A stretch of DNA of 64,000 nt from assembly GCF_000718515.1 (NCBI RefSeq), contig NZ_JNZS01000007.1:124001-188000 (forward strand). The letters run 5' to 3'. Both the position numbers and the translations under genes were made by a program. This DNA comes from Micromonospora parva. GTDB lineage: Bacteria; Actinomycetota; Actinomycetes; Mycobacteriales; Micromonosporaceae. Position 1 is the first letter of the stretch. Each line of letters opens with the position of its first letter. The notes under the pieces were generated by a model. It had not been told where the DNA came from. It saw only the letters and a list, made by a program, of their open reading frames with translations, and did not search any database. Below are positions 42,322-50,671 of this stretch, piece after piece.

Positions 42322-44355
42322 TCAGGGGCAGGGGGTCCGCGCGCAGACGTCGATGACCCTGCCGGTGAGCAGGAAGACCGCCTTCTGTTTCTGGGCCCCG
42401 ACCTGGGCGCGGGGGAACTCGTGCGGATCGTCGCCGAACTCGGGCCCGGCCGGGGCGAGGTTGGTCGGCGGTGGCGCCTGGGCCGCGCCGCTGTTCCAGA
42501 TCACCATTGCCGATCCGGTGTACGGGTAGCGGCGGATCGGCGCGATACCCCAGTACGGGTGCACGTCCAGTGACCAGCCGTCGGCGAGCGCGGGGGTGTG
42601 CAGCCGAGCGCCGATGGTGCGCGCCTGCACCTCCGCAGCGGCGGGTGACACCTGCTGGTCGCCGAAGGCCACGTGCATCAGCACCTGGTGGGCGGGGGTG
42701 CGCGGTAGGGGCTGGTCGGTCAGGTGCTGGGCGTACCCGTTGGCCTCGGACCGGTCCCACAGCATCTGCAGCAGCGCGAGAATGAGCTGCTGGTCGACAG
42801 TGTCCGGGTAGTAGCCGTCCAGCACGCTCTGGAACGGCGCGAAGTCCACACTGCGTTGCAGCAGCGTGGAGTAGTTCATCGCCGGCACGCCGAGCACCGA
42901 CCGGGTCCAGTCCTGGGCGATGGCGGTGAGCGCGCCGCCGTTGATGCCGCCCTGGCTGTTGCCGTCGTAGTGCAGCCCGCCACCGCGATCGATCAGCGGT
43001 CGGGCGGCGGCGTCCCGGAACGCCGGGTGGGCGGCGAAGCCGCTGGGGTGGATCATCGCGCGGCCCAGGAAGAGGAAGTTCAGGAAGCTCTGCTGCAACC
43101 GGTCGGCCACCGCGGGAAAGGCGCTGAGGTCGGTGAAGGCGCCGGCCACATAGGGAACGTCGGCGGCGGCCATGCCGATCCAACTGGTCGCGCAGAAGGT
43201 GAAGTTGTGGGTGTTCGACATCGTCTTGACGTTGCCGGCGTTGATCTCGGTCGGCCGGCCGAGCAGCCCGTGGCCGTACAGCGAGAGGTGCGCCGGCTTC
43301 GCGGCCGAGGCGCTGCGCGGGATGTTGCAGACGAAGTCCGCCGCCAGTGTCGTGCCCGACGGCGTGGGCAGGGCGTTGGGCGTGGGCGGTGTCCCGGCGC
43401 CGCCGGCCGGGCCGTAGTGCAACCGGGAGCCGGGGCCGCCGTCGCCGGTCAGATAGGACGGCACGCCGATGGTGCCGCTGACCTGCCGGGCGATCAGCGG
43501 GTCCTGCTCCGGCCGGTAGTCGGTCACCTGGGTGACGGTGACCGACGGGACAGCCCGGCCGAGGTCGGCGAACGCGTCGTCGCGGACCGCCAGCATCCGG
43601 CCGGTCAGCCCGTGCCGGCTGGCCACCGTGAAGTCCCAGGCCAGGTAGAGGCTGTGCCGGTTGACGCCGCTCCGGGTCAGATCGGTGAGGATCCTGCGCA
43701 TCTGCGGCGCCCGGGGGTCGCGGTGTGTGACGCCGGCACCCGTCACGTACGCCGTGAACGCCTTCGGCGCTCGGATCGGGGCCCCGTTTCCGTCGTGCAG
43801 GCCCCGCAGCCCGACCACGTAGCGGGTGCCCTCGGCCAGCGCCACCGCCGGCCGGATGATCAGCAGCTGCCGGTCGGGCTGGCCGACGGCGTGCGCGTCC
43901 AGCTCTGCCCAGTACGGCGTGCGTGTGCCGGTCCGGGCGTTGAGCAGCACGATCGGGGCGTCCGGTGCCAGCGAACGGCCGATGTCGGTGACCGGGGCGA
44001 TACCGCTCGCGGTGGCGTCGAGACCGGGTACGCGCACCAGGATCGGCGAGCCCGGGCTGAATCCGTCCTGCCGGTTCCACTCCGTCGGGTCGATGGGGGT
44101 TCCCTGCACGTTGGCGGGCATCGCGGCGGCGGCGAACCGTACCCGTTTGCCGGTGGGGCTGCTCCGGTCCGGAACGGTGAAGTAGTCGTTCGGGAACGGC
44201 AGCAGGCAGGCGGTCGGGTCGATCGGGTCGCAGGACGGGTGCCCGGCCGGTGCGGGTGCCGTCGGCGGTGCCGCGGGGGCCGCCGTGCCGAGCAGGACCG
44301 CGCCCGCGGTCACCAGCACGGACACGGCGAGACGGAGCCCTCTGGGGGTGGTCAC
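42322..44355 (-). CDS. Large secreted alpha/beta-hydrolase (bacterial lipase-like)
   Basis: 677 residues from GTG 44355, which has GAAGGAG six bases upstream; the ATG two codons earlier touches that site. Signal peptide to about 30. The N-terminal domain contains a conserved-looking start (CDPIDPTACLLPFPNDYFTVPDRSSPTGKRVRF). The hydrolase domain shows SLYGHGLLG for the oxyanion region, nucleophile Ser in DGNSQGGINGGALT, an Asp in AFGDQQVSP and a late His in LDVHPYW. The whole resembles the bacterial virulence-factor-lipase/esterase family. Lies 80 bases downstream of the MFS gene on the same strand; whether it is cotranscribed is unclear. Confidence 0.75.
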   Translation of the reverse strand: MTTPRGLRLAVSVLVTAGAVLLGTAAPAAPPTAPAPAGHPSCDPIDPTACLLPFPNDYFTVPDRSSPTGKRVRFAAAAMPANVQGTPIDPTEWNRQDGFSPGSPILVRVPGLDATASGIAPVTDIGRSLAPDAPIVLLNARTGTRTPYWAELDAHAVGQPDRQLLIIRPAVALAEGTRYVVGLRGLHDGNGAPIRAPKAFTAYVTGAGVTHRDPRAPQMRRILTDLTRSGVNRHSLYLAWDFTVASRHGLTGRMLAVRDDAFADLGRAVPSVTVTQVTDYRPEQDPLIARQVSGTIGVPSYLTGDGGPGSRLHYGPAGGAGTPPTPNALPTPSGTTLAADFVCNIPRSASAAKPAHLSLYGHGLLGRPTEINAGNVKTMSNTHNFTFCATSWIGMAAADVPYVAGAFTDLSAFPAVADRLQQSFLNFLFLGRAMIHPSGFAAHPAFRDAAARPLIDRGGGLHYDGNSQGGINGGALTAIAQDWTRSVLGVPAMNYSTLLQRSVDFAPFQSVLDGYYPDTVDQQLILALLQMLWDRSEANGYAQHLTDQPLPRTPAHQVLMHVAFGDQQVSPAAAEVQARTIGARLHTPALADGWSLDVHPYWGIAPIRRYPYTGSAMVIWNSGAAQAPPPTNLAPAGPEFGDDPHEFPRAQVGAQKQKAVFLLTGRVIDVCARTPCP

Positions 44356-44435
44356 AGGCATCTCCTTCGACGCTGGACGGCGGACCGATGCGGGGCTGAC
44401 GGTGGTGGTGTTCTTCCTACGCTTGTGAAAGAAAC

Positions 44436-45677
44436 TCAGCAAGGGTCGATGAGTCCGCTCGCACACAATTGCGGGCGGCGCCGCACCAGCAGGCCGCCCG
44501 CGATCCCCGCGACGATCGGGAAGGCGGCGACCAGCAGCAGTTGGGCGCTCGCCGAGAGGGGGGCGGCGAGGCCCAGGAGCCCGGCCCCGATCGCCGAGGC
44601 CGCCACCTTCAACCCGGCGCCGATGGTGAAGACCTGAGTGCGGATCGTCTCGTCGGCCAACTGATTCCGGGCCAGGAACAGCGCTGCGCCGAGCGGTCCA
44701 GTGCAGAGACCCGACAGCGCGAACAGCGCTGCGGCCAGTGGTAGGGAGTGCACAGCGGCGGCCAACGCGAGCGGTACGCCGACCGCGGCCATCGCCCAGA
44801 CTGTCACCCGGGGTGCGTGGCGGGCGGGCAGCGGCCGCCATGCCCAGAGCAGCGATCCCACCAATGCGCCACCGGCGGTCACGCTGAGGAGCAGCCCGGC
44901 TTGGGTCGGTTGCTGTGCAGCGGCAGCAAGGGTGGTGGCCACGACAGCCAGACCACCGAGGCCCAGTTGACCGAAGCTGGTGGTGAGGGTGATCGTTCGC
45001 AGGTCCGGGATCCGGGCGATCGCGCGGGCACCGTCGAACAGGCCGGCGGCTCGTGTCCGCTCCGTCGTGGTGGAGGCGACCAGGCGCAGGGATGTGACGC
45101 CGAGGGCGCCGAGCCCGGCGGCCACCGTGAGCGCGAGAACGCCGGCGCCGGGATCGGCCGCCGCCAGCAGCCCCACCGTGGCCGGCCCGAGCATGCCGGC
45201 GACGCTGTAGGACAACGAGTCCAGCGCGAAGGCGCGAGCCTCCTGTCCGGGTCCGGCCAGTGCCGCCAGTCGGCTGGTCAGTCCGCCGGTCAGCGCGGGT
45301 CCGCAGCACCCCGCGATCGCGAGGACGAGGCAGGTCTGCCACAGCGGCGCATGGCCGAGCATCGCGACCGGGGCGGCGAGGCCGGCGGCGAAGACGGCGA
45401 TCGCGCCGGCGAGCACGACCGCCGGCCGTCGCGCGCGGTCGACCAGCGCACCGACCAGGGGCGCAGCCACGACGTGTGGGAGGAGCAGGGTGGCGACCAA
45501 CGTTCCGCCGACGGCCGCGCTGCCGGTTCGGTCCAGGGCGAGGATCACCAGCGCCACACGTGCGCCTTCGTCGGCGGTACGCGCCAGCAGCGCCGCGGTC
45601 AGGTACCGGACCAGTCGAGCGTTGTCCCGACGGCTACCGGAACCCGCTCTCGTCACCCGTTCAACCGGTGATGCCAT
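44436..45677 (-). CDS. MFS transporter
   Basis: 413 residues, about 12 helices, starting at ATG 45677 with no good ribosome site (ATG 45698 is possible). Segments: RYLTAALLARTADEGARVALVILALDRTGSAAVGGTLVATLLLPHVVAAPLVGALVDRARRP, LTGGLTSRLAALAGPGQEARAFALDSLSYSVAGMLGP, LFLARNQLADETIRTQVFTIGAGLKVAASAIGAGLLG. Probably an efflux carrier for a small molecule. Divergent from the CGNR regulator gene, with a palindrome over their shared promoter. Confidence 0.87.
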   Translation of the reverse strand: MASPVERVTRAGSGSRRDNARLVRYLTAALLARTADEGARVALVILALDRTGSAAVGGTLVATLLLPHVVAAPLVGALVDRARRPAVVLAGAIAVFAAGLAAPVAMLGHAPLWQTCLVLAIAGCCGPALTGGLTSRLAALAGPGQEARAFALDSLSYSVAGMLGPATVGLLAAADPGAGVLALTVAAGLGALGVTSLRLVASTTTERTRAAGLFDGARAIARIPDLRTITLTTSFGQLGLGGLAVVATTLAAAAQQPTQAGLLLSVTAGGALVGSLLWAWRPLPARHAPRVTVWAMAAVGVPLALAAAVHSLPLAAALFALSGLCTGPLGAALFLARNQLADETIRTQVFTIGAGLKVAASAIGAGLLGLAAPLSASAQLLLVAAFPIVAGIAGGLLVRRRPQLCASGLIDPC

Positions 45678-45699
45678 CGCATCACTCTTGCATCGCATC

Positions 45700-45724
45700 A
45701 CGTCACCGGTCAATATGGTGACGT
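45700..45724. promoter_or_regulatory. Palindrome over the MFS/CGNR divergent promoter
   Basis: Perfect 8-base arms ACGTCACC (45700-45707) and GGTGACGT (45717-45724), spacer GGTCAATAT. The right arm reaches the GTG start of the CGNR gene and the spacer contains its CAATAT -10-like box. A second pair GTGATG/CATCAC lies at 45668-45685. Confidence 0.6.
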
Positions 45725-46268
45725 GAGGTTCGAGTTCATCGCCGATCGGCCGGTACTGGACTTCCTCCCCACGCTCGCCGAGCGTGGGCACACCGATGTC
45801 GAGCAGTTGGCCGCTCCGCGAGACGTAGCGGATTGGGCCGTCCAGGCCGGCATCGTCGAACGACCGCCCGCTGTGGACGACGCCGGGCTGAGCCACGCCA
45901 AGGCGCTGCGAGAGGCGATGTTCCGCCTGGTCCAAACCCTGATCAACGGCACCGGGCCGATCCCGACAGACCGCGAGCTGGTCAATGCAGCCGCCGCGAA
46001 GCCGCTACCCGCGCTGCGCCTTGAGGCCGACGGGGTGCACCGCGACGGCGACCTGGCCGCCGTCCTGGCGGTCCTGGCGCGCGACTGCCTGGAGTTGCAC
46101 GCCAGTCGCGACCGCCTGACCCTCCGCTGGTGCGCCGACGAGCACTGCACCCGAGCGTTCGTCGACCGGTCGCGCGGCGCGCGGCGGCGCTGGTGCGGCA
46201 TGCGCGGCTGTGGAGACCGCGCCAAGGCGGCCGCGTACCGCCAGCGACGGCGCACCCCGGCACCATGA
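45723..46268 (+). CDS. CGNR zinc-finger (ABATE-type) transcription factor
   Basis: 181 residues from GTG 45723. N-terminal ABATE-like domain (FEFIADRPVLDFLPTLAERGHTDVEQLAAPRDVADWAVQAGIV, LSHAKALREAMFRLVQTLING) and a C-terminal CGNR zinc finger: LRWCADEHCTRAFVDRSRGARRRWCGMRGCGDRAKAAAYRQRRR, with the four Cys that bind zinc; the third-fourth pair reads C-G-M-R-G-C, so the CGNR word itself is altered. A CAATAT box only 7 bases upstream of the start suggests a leaderless mRNA. Likely regulator of itself and of the divergent MFS exporter. Confidence 0.88.
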   Translation: MRFEFIADRPVLDFLPTLAERGHTDVEQLAAPRDVADWAVQAGIVERPPAVDDAGLSHAKALREAMFRLVQTLINGTGPIPTDRELVNAAAAKPLPALRLEADGVHRDGDLAAVLAVLARDCLELHASRDRLTLRWCADEHCTRAFVDRSRGARRRWCGMRGCGDRAKAAAYRQRRRTPAP

Positions 46269-46354
46269 GGACAACAGACTCACGGTCGTGGCCGGCACCC
46301 CGATCGCGCTAGGGCTGCCGGCCAGGACCGACCCCACGATGACTCACGGCAGGA

Positions 46355-46501
46355 TCAGTCGGTGATCACCGGCCAGGCGTAGGCGAGCAGGGCGCAGGCG
46401 GCACCCAGAAGCGCGAGCGAGACACCCCTCGTGGGCAACGGCAGGGCCGCGAGCACGATCAGGATGACGGCGACGACGTAGAGAAATGCCTGGACCGACA
46501 T
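46355..46501 (-). CDS. 48-residue membrane protein
   Basis: Short gene with a strong ribosome site (GAGGAG six bases before the ATG at 46501). Product: MSVQAFLYVVAVILIVLAALP, a short basic turn (PTRG), then VSLALLGAACALLAYAWPVITD: two hydrophobic helices joined by a tight loop. No family recognised. It follows the GNAT gene by about 130 bases on the same strand. Confidence 0.72.
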   Translation of the reverse strand: MSVQAFLYVVAVILIVLAALPLPTRGVSLALLGAACALLAYAWPVITD

Positions 46502-46632
46502 GGTGTTCTCCTCGATCAGGGGGTAGAGGCGGCTGCCTTCATCCGCCGGGATGCCCCCGGACGTGATCGTGGAAACGTCCCCCGGATCACGGTATGCGCA
46601 CAGTGGACGCGGGGTCCGTCAATGTGGTGTGC

Positions 46633-47274
46633 CTAGGCTTGGAGGAGAAGTGCTTCGGCGCCCACCGGTCGAAATCCCGCCGCCTGGAAGGCGCGCACGC
46701 TGCGGGCGTTCCCGGTGGCCTGCTGGGCCCAGACCGGCTGGCCGTCGGGCACCAGATGCCGGGCCGCCGTCGCCAGCGCCCGCCCCAGGCCCCGGTGGCG
46801 ACGCTCGTCGTCGACCTCGATCGCCGCCTCCCAACGGCCGGCCACCCCTCGGCCGAGCACGACCACTCCACCCTCGGCGGCCCAGACCCGGACGTCGTCA
46901 CGGCGGCGACGGGCCCTGACCTCGCGGGGATGCTCGCCGTCGGCAAGCTCGGTCAGCCGCAGTGGCGGCGGCCCGGCGAGGTTGCTCGCGACGGTCAGCA
47001 GGTCGATGGTGTCCATGGACCGTCGGGTGCGGTCGAGCAGCGCACCCAGGAAACGCGGGTTCATCGTGGCCGCCAACGGGTCGCAGTCGGTGCTGCTCAG
47101 CAGACGGCGTACCCACTGGGGGTCTTCGTCGGTGAACACCACCGAGTGCCCGGTGAAGGCGATGACTCCGGCGTCCCGGCGGCTGGGTTGCGGCACCACT
47201 GTGGTTCCGCCGTCCGGTGGTGGGAAGTGCCCGTGCGCCGCCGCGTCCAGGACGTCGGCCAGGTTGCGGTCCAT
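46633..47274 (-). CDS. GNAT-family N-acetyltransferase
   Basis: 213 residues from an ATG with GGAGAG eight bases upstream. The acetyl-CoA loop is visible in VDDERRHRGLGRALATAARHLVPDG, and the C-terminal GNAT segment in PVWAQQATGNARSVRAFQAAGFRPVGAEALLL. The first 110 residues form an additional N-terminal domain seen in larger acetyltransferases (VIAFTGHSVVFTDEDPQWVRRLL). Acceptor substrate unknown. Confidence 0.85.
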   Translation of the reverse strand: MDRNLADVLDAAAHGHFPPPDGGTTVVPQPSRRDAGVIAFTGHSVVFTDEDPQWVRRLLSSTDCDPLAATMNPRFLGALLDRTRRSMDTIDLLTVASNLAGPPPLRLTELADGEHPREVRARRRRDDVRVWAAEGGVVVLGRGVAGRWEAAIEVDDERRHRGLGRALATAARHLVPDGQPVWAQQATGNARSVRAFQAAGFRPVGAEALLLQA

Positions 47275-47322
47275 TGTCGCTCTCTCCTGCGGGGCCCGGC
47301 CAGGTCGAGGCCGACGCGGTCC

Positions 47323-47353
47323 AGGGTGTGACCCACCCTCGGGGTCACACCCT
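47323..47353. terminator. Terminator after the Cip1-like gene
   Basis: Perfect 12-base stem AGGGTGTGACCC (47323-47334) with GGGTCACACCCT (47342-47353), loop ACCCTCG. It lies 60 bases past the Cip1-like stop and before the GNAT ribosome site. Confidence 0.75.
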
Positions 47354-47413
47354 AGACAGCACCGTCGGCGTGACGGCGCACCGCTGCCGGGCGCCGTCGA
47401 CGACCCCGACGGG

Positions 47414-48628
47414 TCAGCAGCCGATCCGGCTGGACCCCACCGCGACGTCGTCGTACCAGAGGGTGTCGGCTCCGCCGCCGTAGCTCTCCCAGCCCAGCTT
47501 CAGGTCGGTGAGCTGCGGTCGCCAGGTGCGGTTGTACCACTGGCCGTCGATGTCGTGCGTCGGCGCGCCGTCGGCGGTCAACCCGACGATGGCGGTGCCG
47601 TCCAACCAGGTACGCAGCTGACCGGCCGCGCCGTCCACCATGAACTCCAGGCAGGTCCATCGGTTGGTGGGCAGCGGCACGCTCTGTGCCACCCCGGCCG
47701 GGCTCTGCTCGGGCAGCGTCGCGTCGTCGGAGGCGCGGTTCCACTGCAGGGCACCGTTCTGGCCACCCAACCGCAGGTCCTTGTTGCCGTCGGCGGCGTC
47801 GACCATCGCCATCATCGTGGTGTGTTCGGTGGGCTGGGCGCTGGTGTGCCGGACCCAGATCCGCCCGTAGCGGACGGTGCCCACACTGCCGAGGTTCTTG
47901 GTGGACCTGATGAAGACGTGGTTGCAGTACCCGGCTGCGCCGTTGATCCGGACCGACCGGCTGCCGCTGTGCGTGGTGGTGGTGTCGATGGTGGCGGTGC
48001 CGGCACCGGAACAGTCCGGGCTGACCACGGCCCAGTCACCGGACGGCGTCGAACCGGTCTGGCTCTCGAAGCCGTCGCAGAGCACCGCGCCGGCACACCC
48101 GGTCGGCGGCTCGGTGGTCGGCGGCGGGGTGGTGGGCGGCGGCGTCGTCGGCGGTGGGGTGGTCGGCGGAGGCGTCGTCGGTGGGGGCGTCGTCGGCGGC
48201 GGGGTGGCGCCGTTGCACGCGACGCCGTTCAGCGCGAACCCGGTCGGTGCGCCGGGACTGGAGCCGTACGTTCCCTGCAACCCGAACTCGGTGGAGCCGC
48301 CGGCCGGGATGCTGCCGTTGTACGACGCGTTACGGGCGGTCACCGTCGATCCTGACTGGCTGACAGTGGCGTTCCAGCCGCTGGTGACCCGCTCGTCCCC
48401 CGCGTACGTCCAGGTGACGGTCCAACTGGAGACGGCCGTGTCCCCCGGGGAGACCTTGATGGCGGCGGTGAACCCGCCGGGCCACTGGTTGGGTGTGTAG
48501 TCGATCCGGCAACCCTGGGCGGCCGACGCCGGGCCGGTGAGCACCGCCGCGCCGGTTGTGGTCGCGGCGGCGGCCAGCGCGGCGACGACGACCACTGTCG
48601 CGGCGGGGCGGGCACGGAAAATCGTCAT
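47414..48628 (-). CDS. Secreted CBM2 protein with Cip1-like domain
   Basis: 404 residues. Signal peptide to about 37 (ends PASAAQ). Residues 38-140 are a family 2 carbohydrate-binding module (CRIDYTPNQWPGGFTAAIKV, WTVTWTYAGDERVTSGWNA, GFQ-type end), binding cellulose or xylan. A PPPTT linker of six repeats leads to a domain (180-404) that matches, from memory, the fungal Trichoderma Cip1 fold: DGFES, SPDCSGAGTATIDTTTTHSGS, GYCNHVF, LRLGGQ, NRASDDATLPEQSPAGV, WYDDVAV and the final SRIGC. Cip1 is a cellulose-induced beta-jelly-roll protein resembling glucuronan lyases whose activity is still debated. Role here: plant cell-wall attack, mechanism open. Confidence 0.85.
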   Translation of the reverse strand: MTIFRARPAATVVVVAALAAAATTTGAAVLTGPASAAQGCRIDYTPNQWPGGFTAAIKVSPGDTAVSSWTVTWTYAGDERVTSGWNATVSQSGSTVTARNASYNGSIPAGGSTEFGLQGTYGSSPGAPTGFALNGVACNGATPPPTTPPPTTPPPTTPPPTTPPPTTPPPTTEPPTGCAGAVLCDGFESQTGSTPSGDWAVVSPDCSGAGTATIDTTTTHSGSRSVRINGAAGYCNHVFIRSTKNLGSVGTVRYGRIWVRHTSAQPTEHTTMMAMVDAADGNKDLRLGGQNGALQWNRASDDATLPEQSPAGVAQSVPLPTNRWTCLEFMVDGAAGQLRTWLDGTAIVGLTADGAPTHDIDGQWYNRTWRPQLTDLKLGWESYGGGADTLWYDDVAVGSSRIGC

Positions 48629-49035
48629 GGAAGGTCCTTCTGAATCGAGCTGAGCGGAGGCCGCGACCGCGGCGTGTCCTGGACGGACGCGACGCGAGAA
48701 CGTGCCCTGGATGCGGCGCGGCGGTGCGCCACAGCTGCCGGTCGTGCGGACGACCGAGATGCCCGGCTCGGGGCGGACCTGTCAGCCGCCGACGGCCCGG
48801 TCTCCCGGGCCTCGGCGGCGCCCACCCTCAATCTATTGATGTACGCCGATTCAATCAAGCGGTGTGGGGCAAGGTGACCACCGGCGGGCGTCCGGTTCGG
48901 TGGGCCGCCACCCGTGGTTCGGGGAATCGGAGGTGTCGCGGCGAGAGAATCTCCTGGCGATGTCGATTCGCGGGCCGCTCGTTCGACGAGTGCGTGCGAG
49001 GGTCGGGAGGCGGCCCGTCGGATGAGGAGAAGACG
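48629..49035. other. Intergenic region with no visible gene
   Basis: This 407-base gap lies between the divergent Cip1-like and YciI-like genes. Short reading frames in it lack ribosome sites and family patterns. It must hold both promoters. An AT-rich patch at 48829-48858 with TTGAT (48836) and ATCAA (48854) as inverted ends is the only candidate control element seen. Confidence 0.5.
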
Positions 49036-49422
49036 ATGTCGAGGTACATGTTGATCATGCGGGGCACCGACGAGACGAACGCGGCCATGATGGCCTCGAT
49101 TGATGAGGCGATGGCGGCGACCGGCCGGTTCATCGAGGAGATGATGAAGGCGGACGTGCTCGTCGCGGCCGAGGGTCTCGACGATCCGCGCCAGGGCGTC
49201 GTTGTCGACTTCGGTGGCGAGACGCCGGTGGTCACCGACGGCCCGTACGGCGAGACCCGGGAGTTGTTCGGCGGCTACTTCCTGCTCGACGTCGCCACGA
49301 AGCAGGAGGCGGTCGAGTGGGCCAAACGGGTCCCGGCGGTCCGCGGCTCCAAGATCGAGGTCCGTCGGGTGGCCGAGGCCGACGAGGTTCCGCTGGGCGG
49401 CGAGAGCGACGGCCAGGTCTGA
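49036..49422 (+). CDS. YciI/DGPF-domain protein linked to ECF sigma factor
   Basis: 128 residues from an ATG with GAGGAG eight bases upstream. DGPF-type YciI domain: RYMLIMRGTDETNAAMMASIDEAMAATGRFIEEMMKADVLVAAEGLDDPRQGVVVDFGGETPVVTDGPYGETRELFGGYFLLDVATKQEAVEWAKRVP; the TDGPYGETRE segment names the family. Function unproven; a dimeric ferredoxin-like fold is expected. Its stop overlaps the sigma-factor start (TGATG), the standard neighbourhood of ECF42 sigma factors, for which these proteins are proposed partners or targets. Confidence 0.88.
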   Translation: MSRYMLIMRGTDETNAAMMASIDEAMAATGRFIEEMMKADVLVAAEGLDDPRQGVVVDFGGETPVVTDGPYGETRELFGGYFLLDVATKQEAVEWAKRVPAVRGSKIEVRRVAEADEVPLGGESDGQV

Positions 49423-50642
49423 TGGGTACGGCCGACATCGAGGCCGTCTGGCGGATCGAGTCGGCGCGGATCGTCGCCGCGCTGACCCGGTTCACCGGTG
49501 ACTTCGGGCTGGCCGAGGATGCCGCCCAGGAGGCGGTTGCCGAGGCACTGGTGGCCTGGCCGCGTGGATCTCCGGCCAATCCGGCCGGGTGGTTGATGGC
49601 CACGGCCCGGCGGCGGGCGATCGACGCGATCCGCCGCCGGGCCGCCCTCCAGGACCGGTATGCCCTGTTGGCGGCCGACCCCGTGATCGACCAGGAGATC
49701 GATCCGGACCGGATCGACGACGACGTGCTGGCGCTGATGTTCGTCAGCTGCCACCCGGTGCTCCCCCGCGAGGCGCGGGTGGCGCTGACCCTGCGGGTGG
49801 TGGGCGGCCTGTCCAGCGAGGAGATCGCCCGCGCGTTCCTGGTGCCCGTGCCGACCGTGCAGGCCCGCGTCACCCGAGCCAAGAAGGCGATCGCGGCGGC
49901 CGGGGTGCCGTTCGAACTGCCGCCGCCCGGCGCGCGCCGGGAGCGGCTGGGCGGCGTGCTCAGCGTCCTCTACGTGATCTTCACCGAGGGGTCGACGGCC
50001 ACCTCGGGTGAGCGGCTGTTGCGCCCCGACGTCGCCGAGGAGGCGATCCGGCTGGTCCGCACCCTGGCCGCGCTCCAGCCGGACGAGCCGGAGGTGCACG
50101 GCCTGCTCGCGTTGTGCGAGCTGACAGCGGCCCGCTTCCCGGCCCGGACCGACCCGCAGGGCGCGCCGGTGCTCCTCGCCGACCAGGACCGCCGACTGTG
50201 GGACCTGTCGGCGATTCGTCGTGGGCTGGCCGCGCTGGCCACGGCATCGGAGCGCGGCCTCGGCCAGTACGGCCTGCAGGCCGCGATCGCGGCCACCCAC
50301 GCGTCGGCGCCCTCGGTCGAGCAGACCAACTGGGCCCGGATCGTCCGGCTCTACGAGGCGCTCGGCCGGGTCGCGCCCTCGCCGGTGGTCGAGCTCAACC
50401 GGGCCGTCGCGGTGGCCATGGCCTCGGGTCCGGCACCAGCCCTGGCCGTCGTGGACGAGCTGATCGCTTCGAACCGGCTCCCCGGCTCGCACCTCGTCCC
50501 GACCGTACGCGGTGAGCTGCTGACCCGCCTCGGCCGGCGGTCGGAGGCCCGCGCCGAGTTGGCGCTGGCCGCCCGGCTCTGCGCCAATCAGCGCGAGCGC
50601 TCGGTGCTGCTCGGCAAGGCGGCCGCGCTGGGCGGTGACTGA
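49422..50642 (+). CDS. ECF42-type RNA polymerase sigma factor
   Basis: 406 residues from ATG 49422. Sigma region 2 (IEAVWRIESARIVAALTRFTGDFGLAEDAAQEAVAEALVAWPRGSPANPAGWLMATARRRAIDAIRRR) and region 4 (LTLRVVGGLSSEEIARAFLVPVPTVQARVTRAKKAI) occupy the first 165 residues. A long C-terminal extension (ERLGGVLSVLYVIFTEGSTATSGE, ALLALCELTAARFPARTDPQG, VELNRAVAVAMASGPAPALAVVDEL) is the TPR-like domain of the ECF42 group. These lack an anti-sigma factor; the extension itself is thought to control activity. Coupled to the upstream YciI-like gene. Confidence 0.92.
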   Translation: MGTADIEAVWRIESARIVAALTRFTGDFGLAEDAAQEAVAEALVAWPRGSPANPAGWLMATARRRAIDAIRRRAALQDRYALLAADPVIDQEIDPDRIDDDVLALMFVSCHPVLPREARVALTLRVVGGLSSEEIARAFLVPVPTVQARVTRAKKAIAAAGVPFELPPPGARRERLGGVLSVLYVIFTEGSTATSGERLLRPDVAEEAIRLVRTLAALQPDEPEVHGLLALCELTAARFPARTDPQGAPVLLADQDRRLWDLSAIRRGLAALATASERGLGQYGLQAAIAATHASAPSVEQTNWARIVRLYEALGRVAPSPVVELNRAVAVAMASGPAPALAVVDELIASNRLPGSHLVPTVRGELLTRLGRRSEARAELALAARLCANQRERSVLLGKAAALGGD

Positions 50643-50671
50643 GATGGCCGGTCGGCGCGGGGACCCGTTGC

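Noticed and set aside
48109..48200. 15-base tandem repeats as an independent repeat element
   Set aside because: They encode the PPPTT linker of the CBM2 protein and are explained by it.
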